Below are positions 39,871 to 51,315 of a DNA stretch of 64,000 bases, piece after piece; the first letter of the stretch is position 1, and every line of letters begins with the position of its first letter. Source of the DNA: Antitrichia curtipendula (taxonomy: Eukaryota > Streptophyta > Bryopsida > Hypnales > Leucodontaceae); NCBI GenBank assembly GCA_951230915.1, contig OX579641.1, positions 19,632,254 through 19,696,253 on the forward strand. Direction: 5' to 3'. Under the pieces are notes generated by a model. It had not been told where the DNA came from. It made no database searches and was given only the letters and a program-made list of their open reading frames with translations. A program made the position numbers and the translations under genes.

Positions 39871-42531
39871 ATGGCGTCCAGCTGCGCAGTCATGCAAGCC
39901 GCTTCCGCTTCGCAGGCACGCCATTCGATTCTCTTCCCCACTTTTGAATTTTTTTGCAATTCTCAACGTTTGGAAATCATTATCCACCTCCATTGTTTCA
40001 TTTCCTTGCTGCATGTGATGGAGACTCGTTGAGAATTGAGAAAATTTGGGGGTCTCATGTACACAGATCTTTTTCTCTCCTCTTGTTGGTGAAAAATTCA
40101 ATGTACCCACTTCCAGCATTGGAGGTTTTGATCACCTTGCTTTCACGCACTCCCATTCTGCTGCAGCTCTTGTAATTTTAGCTTTCGCAAACAGTAAAGA
40201 TCAGTGGTGGTTTCGACGGATCTTTGAAATTGGAGACTCCGCCTTCTTCTTGTTGCTACTCATGGAGACTCATCTGCCTCTGATTCGAAAACTGGGGTTT
40301 CAATGTAGTAAGCATTGACCATTCTTTGCCTTCAAGCTTAGTTTCCGAGCTTTTGTGACCATGGCCGTTGCGATGTGCAGGTTGTGCTCACCCACAAGAG
40401 CAAGAGCACCCTCCCGAGCTCCGCGCTCTTCGGTTGCAAGAGCAAATCGTCTTCCGTGAATGTGACCTTGGGCGTCGCGAAGAGCAAGAGCCGCATCGTT
40501 GCGGAAGCGGCCGAGGGTGCACCTGCCAAGAAGGAAGACCGATGGGCTGGTCTCGGGAAAGACGTTTCCGATGACCAGCAAGACATCCAGTACGGGAAGG
40601 GGATGGTGGACGCGCTCTTCCAGGGCGCCTCTGGCATGGGCACCCAGAACGCTGTGATGAGCTCCTACGACTACGTCAGCACCGCGCAACGGAAGTATGT
40701 AGCAATTCTCCTTCTCTATCTCTCTCTCTCTCTCTCGCCATGCTTAGGGTTACGAAATCTTGTGCCTTCTTTCGTTAGCTTTCCATAGAGTGAAGATTCT
40801 CCTCTAACTTCCAACCTTTCGTGTGTTTGAACAACTGTTGTGATTCTTCTGGTTGTACGTTTTGCAGTTACAACTTCGACAATAAAACGAGCGATGGACT
40901 CTACATTGCGCCAGCATTCATGGACAAGTTGGTCATCCACGTTGCGAAGAATTTCATGAACTTGTCTGGGATCAAGATCCCGCTCATCCTGGGGGTTTGG
41001 GGAGGCAAGGGGCAGGGGAAGTCGTTCCAGAGTGAGCTCGTCATGAAGAAGCTTGGAATCAAGTAAGTGCACTCTTGCCCTTTCCATTTCGAACTTGAAT
41101 CTCTTGCTTGGGCAAAAAATTCTTGAAAGTAGCTTACTCCTAAGACTAAAATCACGGTATCCAAGATGCTCCTAAGTCACGCATCCTGTTACTTACATTT
41201 TAAGTTCAATTTTTTTATTGAAACCAAATCTTATCTTGTTGTTTAGAGTTGTTACAGGCGTAGTACGTTGATTCTAGTTCTGAATGTTATGACCTGTTGT
41301 TATAACATGACGATTCACGGTGCTACTTGGTGACTGGTTACAGATTTTGAGGTACACTACTTCAATTATCGCTCTCTTGATAATTGAAATCCATGCTTGC
41401 AGCCCGATCATGATGAGTGCTGGAGAGTTGGAGTCTGGAAACGCCGGGGAACCCGCCAAGCTCATCAGGCAGCGGTACAGGGAAGCCTCGGACATCATCA
41501 AGAAGGGGAAGATGTGCGCTCTCTTCATCAACGATCTCGACGCAGGTGCAGGACGAATGGGCGGCACCACACAATACACTGTGAATAACCAGATGGTGAA
41601 CGCCACGCTCATGAACATCGCCGATTCCCCCACGAATGTGCAGCTGCCGGGGTTGTACAACAAGGAGGAGATTCCGCGTGTGCCGATTATTGTGACAGGA
41701 AACGATTTCTCCACTCTGTATGCGCCGCTCATCCGTGATGGTCGTATGGAGAAGTTCTACTGGGCGCCTACAAGGGAGGATCGTATTGGTGTTTGCAAGG
41801 GTATCTTCAGGGAGGATAAGGTGGCGGATGATGACGTGACGAAGCTTGTGGATCAGTTCCCAGGACAATCTATTGGTACGTGAATTGCAAATTGAAGCAT
41901 CTGTTGATGTCGCTTATGCTGTTGCTGCTACTGTAGTTGCTGTTGCTGTTGTTGCTGTTTTTGCTGCTGTTTTTACTGTTGCTATTGTTGCTGGTCCTGT
42001 TGCTGGTCCTGTTGCTGTTGGTGGTGTGGGGTTCTTGTTGTTTTTCTTTTTGCTGTTGTCGCCTGCTTTTGATATTTTTGATTTGGCACTCTTTCTGGTG
42101 TCCACTCCGAATTTGAGTAATTTGAGTAATCTACCCTGAAGAGGTCGTTATGATTTTTCGTGATCCAGCTCCTCTGGTTGCCTGCCTGCCACCCATGATT
42201 GATTGGGCTCCTTGAGACTCATGATTCGGAGTTTGCGGGTTTTGGTGCAGATTTCTTTGGAGCTTTGAGGGCGCGAGTGTACGATGACGAGGTCCGGAAG
42301 TGGGTGGGTGGAATTGGAGTGGAGAATATTGGAAAGAGCTTGGTGAACTCGAAGAGTGGGCCTCCCACATTTGATAAGCCCGCGATGACGATGGAGAAGC
42401 TCATGTCGTATGGGTTTTTGCTGGTGAAAGAGCAGGAGAATGTCAAACGAGTGCAACTGGCGAATGAGTATTTGTCATCAGCTGCATTGGGTGATGCCAA
42501 TGCTGATTCCATCAAGCAAGGCACCTTCTGA
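39871..42531 (+). CDS. RCA: Rubisco activase, short form only
   Basis: Exons 39871-39915, 40381-40694, 40868-41062, 41403-41875, 42251-42531; 435 residues. Exon boundaries and phases copy the upstream gene exactly. Exon 1 ([15 protein letters not shown]) ends CAG followed by GCACGC, so intron 1 would be GC-AG; no in-frame GT donor was seen nearby. The transit peptide is followed by the AAA+ core with Walker A GGKGQGKS (about 165-172), Walker B LFINDLD and the [17 protein letters not shown] sensor region. The protein stops at SIKQGTF with TGA at 42529, one residue before the position where the upstream gene splices to its terminal exons. No redox extension was found downstream. Expected role: constitutively active, thioredoxin-insensitive activase in the stroma. 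Intron 4 has a GTTGCT-rich tract (41915-42030). Confidence 0.93.
41915..42030 (+). repeat. GTT/GCT-rich triplet tract in activase intron 4
   Basis: Imperfect run of GTTGCT, GCTGCT and GTTGTT units within the last intron of the second activase gene. It is absent from the equivalent intron of the upstream gene. Probably a simple-sequence expansion. Confidence 0.7.
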
Positions 42532-43822
42532 TGTGAGCTTTGAAATCAAAACCCATCTCAACTCTTCCCTTTACATCATAACAGTATTATTAACCTGGCA
42601 GAAGGCTCCTCAAGTAAAAAAGCCCACGGCAGAATATTTTGCAATTGTTAGGCAAATATCAGGCAGTTTTAAGTGAAAAAAAGTGAATTGTGAAAGATGC
42701 ACCAAGGTAATTACACCTAATTTCGACCTTGCCCCATCTAAGTTCCTGCCCTTTGAACAGGAGAGACGGGTCGATTTTGGATAACTCGAGACATCATTTT
42801 GAATACTTGGAGTTGTGCATAAATACAAGCGAACGATGATAGTTTGAAATCCTCTTTCAAGTCCGGTTTTCAAGACAGATTTGTCACCTTTCCATTGGAT
42901 ACTCAGAAAAGTGTTAAAACTCATAACATACACCGTCTTTGTACACCCTTAGATTTGCACAAAGTACTGATACGGATGTCTGTGATGAACTATTAGACTT
43001 GGCCCATAATGCTGTCGAGCATTATCTGGTCCATTTTTCTCTTACAACTATGCTAATGGTGTTTTTTGGTTTTCTTTTTTGTGACCTCCACAGAGAACAA
43101 GGCTTATGATGGGAATGTACAGATTGAGCTGCACGGATGTGAGATTGTACCGCAGTCTGTATTGGTAGAGAACGTGACGTACCTGAGCACCCGTCCATGC
43201 TCTTGTTGTAAAGAGTTTTTTCTCTTCCTCTTGGCATAGATCTTTGATGGTGAAGGTTTGATACCAGTTGTTTTCAGTTGATTGTCTCGCTACGATGATG
43301 CCGTGTGTACGTCATGGCGGATTGTTGACATAAACCCTGTAGTTTGAGAAGTCTGTGTAGAGTGTGATTTGATACTTCGATATCTTTACGCTTTCATAAA
43401 AATATAAAGCTTGCAGATGTATACTGAAAATACTAAAACATGCGAGTTTGGTATTGGAACTCCAGACTGTGTTCTGGAAAAACATAAAATGCTAGTGGTG
43501 ATCGTTACCTTATCGAATGCCAGCCCTGTCCCTTCATCATGTTTCGCAACAGCTTGCCTGATTGTAGCACAAATGTTTCGTATGAGTGCAAATAATATGA
43601 GTACAAACAAAACACAATGCTGGAATAGTAACTGGCAATGCACCACCACAAAGTGATATTATTCCTTCGGTCCCGGCCTGGGCGCATTGAAGATGTGCAG
43701 AATAAGTCAGAAAAAGAAAGCAACTTTCATTGAATTTGGAATCCAAATGTCACTCTGGGAAATGTGACGTCAATCTAGGAGCACCACGAACTTGCAACCC
43801 ACTAAAAAATTCTCAAAAGTTA
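42532..43822. other. 3' region of the second activase gene and intergenic DNA
   Basis: An AG-preceded frame from 43094 to the stop at about 43240 (ENKAYDGNVQIELHGCEIVP...) is open for 47 codons but has no recognised domain; it could be an untranslated exon or chance. Nothing else is supported. Confidence 0.3.
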
Positions 43823-44044
43823 TTAACCCTCAACGATGGGCTCATAACTGTGGAAATCATATGTCGTAACACTGTGTGAATTGTTGGATTAAAAAATACA
43901 AAAGCACTCATTGGGAGACAAAGTACTGTAGATGATCTTCTCTTTTTCCACAAAATTTGGAGGATGAATAGTTTCACTTTTGTCTTACACAAGAGATTCT
44001 CTTGTCATTTGTTGGCCACAAAACATCCGACGTTTAAGAGTTAA
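43823..44044 (+). mobile_element. Small TTAA-type repeat, uninterrupted copy (222 bp)
   Basis: TTAA at 43823-43826 and 44041-44044. Ends CCCTCAACGATGG and CCGACGTTTAAGAG are loosely inverted. It is the intact relative of the repeat interrupted at 6346-7514 and contains the unoccupied TTAA at 43889-43892 into which the other copy received an insertion. It shares its right TTAA with copy I. Confidence 0.6.
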
Positions 44045-44986
44045 CCCCTAAAGGCCCAAGGCCTTTTTTCTGCCAAAAAACACCCAAAAACTGCCACTTT
44101 TTTAGCAAAGAGTGAAAAAAAAATTAAAAATGTTTTTTGTGCACATCTAACCGTAGGATCTTACACCTAACTAGTATGAGAATGTGTGGAAATTTTTTCA
44201 GAATTCTTGACCGCACAGATTGCAAGATATCTACGTTTAAAGTGAAAAAAACAAATTTTTCAGCACATTGTAAGACTGGATTTTTTGGCTTTGAACATTT
44301 TTAACTTAAAATTTTTGCACTACAGAGTTTTGAGCTTTAAATCTTTATAGTGGAAAATTGAGTTGAGAGTCTAATTTAAAAAAATCAAATTAAAAAAACA
44401 TAATTTTCATTATTAAAAAAATTGTTAAGGAGAAGTAGATATGAGATAGAAGGAAAATCTAAAGTATTCATATATTTTAGATGGAATTAAAATGCACTAA
44501 TCCCTATGGTGAGATTGTTCTAGCAAGTAAACTAAACCATGCATAAAAATAAAAAATTGAAAAATTTGAAAAATTGCATTTAGAAATGAATCCTACAAGT
44601 TATTTTTTTCAAAAAGATGCTCTAACTGCCCGAAAAACAAGAATGTCCATAACTTTCTCATAACCAATCCAAATGAAATGAATCAAAGCTTTCCACATAG
44701 AAAAAAATATAATCTATGAGAAAAAAATATTTTAAAAAAATAAAAAATAAAAAAGTGCAAATTTGTTTTGCTGCCCGTGCTGCCCCCCGTCCCTTGTTTT
44801 GAGCTTATTTGGTCATAACTTTTGTTACCAGGCAACAGTTGTGAAAAAAATTATATTCCCACGTAGCTAATCAGCTTTTCTACCTCCAAAAAAAGTTTCA
44901 AAAAATCAGGAGAAAATTGCAGCCTGTAGGTACCTGCCCAAAAACGCATTTGTCCCCCGAAGGGACAATGGGCTTTTAGGGGTTAA
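44041..44986 (+). mobile_element. TTAA-flanked inverted-repeat element, copy I (946 bp)
   Basis: The left end TTAACCCCTAAAGGCCCAAG mirrors the right end ACAATGGGCTTTTAGGGGTTAA. TTAA at 44041-44044 and 44983-44986. Collinear with copy H over its whole length. No coding frame. Confidence 0.8.
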
Positions 44987-46063
44987 TGTCACAACCCCTC
45001 TCTAAGCAATAACCTTTCTAATGTAATATTCTCCTTCAATTTGGGGGCTATTACCTCATGGAAGTTCTATTGTATCTTGCAAACTTATCATACTTATTGC
45101 ACATTTACATTTGTATCCACAGATTTGTCACATACATATCTCTGAGGTAAGAATGTACCAAGGCACTTTGTAGTCTACATGTTGAGTCAAACAAGGTCAA
45201 AGGGGAGGAAAACTTGGTCATAAATTTGAAACTCCTATCCAACTCCTTGGTAAGGCCGTAGGTAAGCAACTTATAGTTTGCATATAGACTAATTTTATCC
45301 AATTTAGATTCACTGAACCAAAAATACTTTAGAATGCTCCACAATAAGTGGAGCTTTTTTTTCTGGCAAAATTTTGCCAAACTGTCAAAAATCTGACCAC
45401 TCTGGCTTCGTCCCTCCAAAAACTGGCCTCTGCAGTGAACCCAACGGGGAGCAGCCAACAAGAGGGACTCGGTTCCAAAAAAATGCCCTGCTCCACATGC
45501 GAGTCATGATATGCTCGTTCAGCAACCGTACAAAGATGGCAAATACACCACTATTCACTTACGTATGTGTCGTGACGTTCTAGTTGGAAACTTTGTATTA
45601 CAGAATGGTATGTACATGTGTATTAAAACTATTGTAATTAATAGAGCAGAACTTACTAAACACCCCTCGCAGGCTTGTGGGGCATGACCTCGGCGTATAT
45701 GGCGCTGGACCGTATCCACCCTGTAAATCGAAGTTTGAAGTCAATTGCAGCGACGTAAGCCTGGTATCTTCTTCGTACCAGACCGCACATAGGCTGAATA
45801 ATGAAAGACGAGATGGATTAAGTGCTGAAATTGAAAGAAGACGGCCATAAAGAATCATGGCCAAAGTAATCGACGTGTTAAACCGCCCAATATGAAAGGA
45901 AAAATCTGTACATAGCATAGACTATCCAGTGAACCCTAAACCTTGAAACCAAGAAACTAAGAAACTAAATAAAATCATGCCACACAGCAGCAGTCTGGCG
46001 CTCTGACCACTGTACCAGTCGAACAAGAGAACCATCTCCGAACAGAAAATATTTCCAGACGCA
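44987..46063. other. Intergenic DNA 3' of the small minus-strand gene
   Basis: Likely holds the 3' untranslated region of the gene at 46064-47326. Minus-strand open frames at 45598-45918 and 45922-46158 have no recognised domain. A tRNA-like word at about 45985-46010 lacks a complete cloverleaf. Confidence 0.35.
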
Positions 46064-47326
46064 CTACTCTGGTTTTCGTTGATGTCTGTTAACGAAAAGC
46101 TTATCAAGGTCCTCAGTCGCCACATTGCTCCTGAAAAACACAACATTACAGATGTCACAAAGAACCCAAGCGATCTTAGAGATCAATTCACCACAATTAC
46201 GATTCAAGAGGGCTTGCCCTCAATCATGTTCAAAAACGAAGAAGACACAGAAAAGAGGATAATAGAAGAAGACATAGCTGCTTCGGTAGAGTTACCTAAA
46301 TGTGACACCCTAAACCTTGCACAATGAGTACAGATTAACTTTAAAATGTACACTACCTTAACATAAGAACTCATGTCGGGTATCAGTCATCTACCAGTAA
46401 GACTTTGAAACTTATCCGGAGAATGAACTCTATGGTGCTATTGGAATCCTCATTGATCTACCAACAAGAATATACAATTTTGCCAATTTTTATAACAGTA
46501 ACAGTATCTCAGCGATTAAAGCGACACAATTACGTGTGGTCACCTCAACAAAACCAGACAATGAGAAGAAATCGACGCCATACTAACCTCCCTCTCAACT
46601 GCGGGGGCACAAGCGAAGCGCTCGAAGGCGTCCGAACAGAAGAAGAATTCGGTCCTGAGCGGGGAACCTTGGGCGCATGCGAAGGATGCGAGCTGCCATT
46701 CACTTGAGGCCGCTTCCGCGGAACAGAAGAAGAGTTGCTCGTGGACGCAGATGGTGCGGGAGCGTCGAAAAGCTGAGCAGCGCTAGGTAAGACCGAAGCA
46801 GTGACCGGAGCGACAACCGGAGCAGTGGAAGACACCACGGGAGAGCTGCGAGAGCGATAAATAACACGCGAGTGACAAGAACTGCAGTTAGATTACCACA
46901 ACACTTCACTCTCTAGCTCACCATCACCACATTCCGTTCCATTCCGACAAATTGCCATATGAAATTTAAGGGAGAATAACGCAATCATTTCACCAGATTC
47001 CAATGAGCTTTTGTCCTAAACTGCCAACTGCATTGCAGCCACAAAAATAACAAAAAGAATATGCAAGATTTTGCAAGACTATACAAGGTTATGAAAGGTT
47101 ATGCAAGGCTATGCAAGGCTATGCAAGATTAAGAAAGACTATGCAAGATTATGCAAGATTTGTGCAAGATGACTCGCCAGAATTCGCATCCTCAACCAAA
47201 TTCTTCGAGTCACGAAGAATTTTTTTTTAAAGTGGATTATGAAGTGACGTACCTGGGAGAGGCTATGAGCGCAGGTTCGTCGTCGTCGTCGTCGTCAGAG
47301 GCGGCGTAGTCCACGAGCATGGCCAT
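46064..47326 (-). CDS. Small Ser/Pro-rich protein with acidic N-terminus and RGRSNVATEDL tail
   Basis: Three exons on the minus strand: 47326-47253, 46845-46588, 46130-46064; GT-AG introns, consistent phases, 132 residues. The N-terminus reads MAMLVDYAASDDDDDDEPAL: a short hydrophobic start, then six Asp. This resembles the beginnings of some nuclear or splicing-associated proteins such as PRCC. The middle is Ser/Pro/Val-rich low complexity with a basic PRKRP. The C-terminus reads LVPPQLRGRSNVATEDLDKL, then FVNRHQRKPE and stop. Restoring this motif across the last intron strongly supports the model. I recall similar PPQLxGRSN.VTED tails in uncharacterised plant proteins, but cannot name the function. 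Intron 1 holds a tandem repeat. The second in-frame ATG is only two codons on. Confidence 0.75.
47060..47169 (-). repeat. Short tandem repeat in intron 1 (TATGCAAGA(C/T) units)
   Basis: About ten imperfect 10-11 bp units such as TATGCAAGGC and TATGCAAGAT lie in the first intron of the small gene. Probably a young, length-variable minisatellite. Confidence 0.75.
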
Positions 47327-47907
47327 GGGAGCGCAGGCAAGGGGCGAGCGGAGCAAAGGAGGGAGGCAACGAAGGTTGCTGTTGCGTCGAGAAGACGGAG
47401 CACCGTCGTCTTCACGGTGACAAGGAAATTAGGTCACGGGACATCAGTTCCCGGACGGACTCTGGCTAGTGACGGACGGTCAGAAGGACGGACGGGGATA
47501 ACGGAGGTGACCCAGTTCCACCAAAATCTAGGAGGGCAAGTCATTTGAATAGCCGGAGTCACATTGGGTTTAGCGAACTCACTGAACTTTTGTCTTCACC
47601 ATTTTGAGTGGAGAAGAAAGTTCTCTGAGTTCTTTGAAGCAACTCCGCATTGTCATGTCACGTAGTTAGCTAATTCGATGAACTTCCTCCCCCTAATTGT
47701 GACTCCCGTATAATAGAATATCCATCTAAAATTATTTATAATTTTTTATTCTAGGATAGTAAAAGCAATTTGATATTTTTGATGATTTTATTCAGGAGTT
47801 CAATAATGTATGCAATTATTATCCTCTTTTATTCTAAGGCACTCGAGAAATCAGAGATCTTGGACAATTTTATTTGGAAGCCAATGCAATTATTGTACTT
47901 GATAGTC
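47327..47907. promoter_or_regulatory. Upstream region of the small minus-strand gene
   Basis: GC-rich and G/A-rich near the gene (GACGGACGG repeats around 47450-47500), then AT-rich. It presumably contains the promoter; no specific box was identified. Confidence 0.35.
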
Positions 47908-48069
47908 AAGGTCGACATCTCTTGGTGAATCAGCAATTGAAATTGAGTAAAGTGATTTGACAAGGTCGACATCTCTTGTCAAATCAGCGATTGAAGTTGG
48001 GTAAAGTGATTTGACAAGGTCGACATTCCTTGTCGAATCACCGATTGAAGTTGAGTAAAGTGATTTGGC
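47908..48069. repeat. 54-bp minisatellite, three units, each with a hairpin
   Basis: Units start at 47908, 47962 and 48016 and share AAGGTCGACAT.(C/T)CTTG..(A/G)AATCA then ATTGAA.TTG.GTAAAGTGATTTG. At the unit junction TGATTTGACAAG and CTTGTCAAATCA form a perfect 12-bp inverted repeat around a 10-base loop. Confidence 0.85.
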
Positions 48070-49191
48070 ATATGCTTAAAAATAAAAATATTTTATAAGA
48101 TTTTTTCTATCATACCAAGAAATTAAATCCAAAATTTTTTAGCATGTGTTTTTAGAAAAATATTTTGTTGACATTGACTAGTGGGAACAGTAGTACATTC
48201 TAACAAAATTGGGTCTTTGGTTGGTTTTCAAGCAATCCACCATTGGCTACTTGCAATCTACATCTTTATTTTTTTTTTTTTGGAAATAGGATTGATGCAT
48301 TTGTAATGAATATTGTTCCAAACAGTGCTTGAAGTATTAGTGTCTATAATCACTACTAATTACAACTGAGAATAGTTACTAGTATATTATAAAAATTGTC
48401 ATTGTGTGGGTCTTACTAGCAAGTGAAAGAAGATTAAAATTAAGTATTAAAAATTAGTGTATCATAAAATGATAACAAGCTTTGGTGTTTAGACTATAAA
48501 CAACTATAAAATTATTACCTTCTACAAATAAAGAGTATAAGTGATAGATTTTGGCTAATTACAATTTTGGATGTAATTACATTATTGATATTTGAAATCA
48601 AGTCTACATTTGCACATTTGTTGAAAGTGCATTGGACCATTAGCCGTTGAATGTCTTGTTGGATATATATTAGACGAGTAGTCCTAAATATCGATACTTT
48701 GAATTAGATTGGTAGAATATTTTTTTAAATGACTTTGAACTACATAAAGATGTATATATATATATACACATATATTTTACCAATGCTTATCATTGTCATG
48801 TTGGTTAGATGTATTTCTGACATGTCGTGCTAATAAATTGACTCATATCAAGTTTTTGAATCAACTCTATTGATAACATCATTTGAATGTTTTAGTTCCA
48901 ACAAAATAAAACATTAATTCCCTTGATACATGATCCAAGGTCAAATACTTTATTTTGATATTGGAGGAAAAGAAAACTATTTAATTTTGGAGAATTGCAC
49001 AAGCCTTTATAAATTTAACAAAGACCTTGTAATACTTACACTCGACACATAAACCATATGATAATTATATTTGCTTGAGTGTCACAAAATACCTTATTTG
49101 TACGCTTAAAATTCAAAGCCTTTCCCTTTGCATTGCATAACATTTAAAATCACCCACCAAGTCCTGATGTCAAGATGATGAATAAAGTGCT
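48070..49191. other. Intergenic DNA
   Basis: AT-rich, with no gene recognised and a short (TA)n run near 48755. Confidence 0.4.
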
Positions 49192-50118
49192 TTAACCCCT
49201 AAAGAACCAACATGTGTTTTTTGGTAGTATAGAAATTTTGGGCAAGTACCTGTGAGTAGAGATTTTCAAAATTTTGGCTAAAATTTTAACAAAAGTTGTG
49301 CATGAGGAATATCTTTCATATGCTTTAAATTTCGTGACATTTGAAAATATGAGTCAAAAGTTATGGCCTAATATGTTACTTTTTTCTCGGCCGGGCAATC
49401 TGGGCAGATTTTTTTAAATCACCTCTTTTAGAAACAAAAATTGAAATTGTTTTTTTAGAGTTATATATACGTGGAAAGTTTTTAATCATTCCATTTTGAC
49501 CAATGAGTCAAAAGCTATGAGGAGTTTTAATTTGCGGGCGGTTACGGAATCTGTACTCTAAAATAAACTTTGAAGTCCTTTATCTTATTCAATTTTCAAT
49601 ATTTTTTGAAAAAAATAAAATCATAGGATGTAGATTTTTTATTACAACATTTCAACCATTGGGATTGGCATTTTTCAATTCTATATCTGAATTCTTAACA
49701 ATTCTGTATTTTGAATCATTCTCTACTTTGTTCTACTTACTATTTTTTTCCTATATGTTGTACAATTCCAAATGATGTGAAATTTTTTAAGCATGTAGGC
49801 AACTTTTCTAGGAAAAAGAATTCGAAGAATAACCCCCATTTGGACATTTTTTCATAGAAAAGTGAGCTTTTGAAGTGCAGCTGCCCGGTTTTTCGCACGG
49901 TCAAAAAAATGATTTCATTGAATTTGAATGCTTATCTTGCAATCCACGCGGTGAAAAGTTCTGAAATTTTTACCACATGTTCTCAAGTCAGCATACTACA
50001 AGATCATAGGGTTACATGTGTCAAAAAAAGTTTTTTTTTCAAAAATTTGATACTTGTACTAAAAATGGCAGTTCTTGAGCATTTTCAGTGAAAATAGTCA
50101 TAGAACTTTAGGGGTTAA
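49192..50118 (-). mobile_element. TTAA-flanked inverted-repeat element, copy J (927 bp)
   Basis: TTAA at 49192-49195 and 50115-50118, with ends CCCCTAAAGAACC and AACTTTAGGGG. It is the reverse-orientation equivalent of copy F over its full length (TTTTTTGGTAGTATAGAAAT at the left equals the complement of F's right side). No coding frame. Confidence 0.78.
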
Positions 50119-51315
50119 TGAGATTTTACATTCGTACAACTTTCCATCCATACAACATAATGTTTGAACCATTGAAAACACACCTTCTCTTATGTCCAAT
50201 TTCATGAGATCAAATAATAACTAATAGACTAGTACCTACTCTAAGCTATAAGCAAAATATTGGAAAGTTAAATAAACTTTTTAATGATTAAAAATATATT
50301 ACGCACCGATGAATATTTCATCAATTATATTAGTACAAAGCAGTAAGTAAAACTATTCAACAATTCCAAATAGAGTTTGAGCGTTCAAATGGATTAATAA
50401 CACATATTGTGCACTGATGAGCATTTCTGCAAAAACCCATATGGATTGCTACGTCGGACTCTTGAGCATGCCTACATAAACCATTCGACGGCGTCGTTAC
50501 CGTCAGAAGTGATCCTTCTGGTTTTACAAAATGATGAATGGAGGATTCACGCGGCTGCGTGAGAGGTGTCCGCCCCCAATACCTTGTTAATCAGGGCACC
50601 CCCCATATCTGAACCCCTAAGCTTTTGACCACTCCAGCATGCCCGGTGCTGCACTTTGGTTTTGCGAAATCAATTTTTGTTGCAAACCCCGGTTCCCATG
50701 TGCTCATTCTTTTTCGAAAGTTAGGTTTATCATAGTGGTTGTTGAGTATCGAGTATGAGCGAACAGGCCGTTGCTTGGTGGAATCACGAGGTCTTGTACG
50801 GGCAACAAGAGATTTTTGTCGACTTTGGTTCTGTCGGGAGATGAGTCTTTGTGAAGTCGGGGTTTGAGGATTAGGGTGTGATTTGATTTAGGGTTTTCAG
50901 TTGTTTGCTCGTAGGTGAAATTACTTGCCTGATATGCCAGGTCGTGGAGTGTTGCGAGACCATTACGAGATTCTTGGGCGACTTTGATTCTGCGCTTCTT
51001 TTGGAGATGAGTCGGGATTTGTGTATTAGGGTTTCGATGGGGTATCTTAGGGTTTCGGTTCATATTAGTTGTTGCAAGCGGCAAATGGTGGCGTCCTTGG
51101 CGGGGTTGGAACGCATGATATGCTGTTTGAATCGTCCTTTAGTGTGAAGTTTCATTAACTCCAGTTCATTTTGGAGAGAACTGAAACGATTTGTTTAGAG
51201 ATTTCTAATTTGGTTAAAGAAATTTGGCACTAGGGGTTTGCACGAGCGGGATAAATTCTCAGACAAGTTTAAGTCATTGAAAAGCAATGACAGAAGAATG
51301 TAACACTAGTAAAGG
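50119..51315. other. Intergenic DNA with a GC-richer island and an imperfect 160-bp duplication
   Basis: From about 50440 to 51130 the composition is more GC-rich than the surroundings. 50800-50880 and 50965-51035 share AGAGATT.TT..CGACTTTG.TTCTG, GGAGATGAGTC and GGATTAGGGT-type words, an imperfect direct repeat. The frames on both strands have no domain. It may be an old promoter or first exon of an untranslated transcript; not called as a gene. Confidence 0.3.

Noticed and set aside
41362..41868. Long antisense frame opposite activase exon 4 (also at 37380-37955)
   Set aside because: Appears in both paralogues only because exon 4 is conserved; codon bias mirrors the sense strand.
41846..42139. 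Ala/Val-rich frame in activase intron 4
   Set aside because: Produced by a GTT/GCT simple repeat inside an intron.
45970..46025. tRNA-like word on the minus strand (GGTACAGTGGTCAGAGC)
   Set aside because: The B-box position reads GGTTTCAAGG at an unsuitable distance and the stems do not pair; more likely 3' untranslated sequence or a tRNA-derived remnant.
50560..50720. Possible spliceosomal or other structured RNA gene in the GC-rich island
   Set aside because: No U-snRNA signature sequence or plant upstream sequence element was found.
50704..51084. 126-codon minus-strand frame
   Set aside because: Coincides with an imperfect direct duplication and has no recognised domain.
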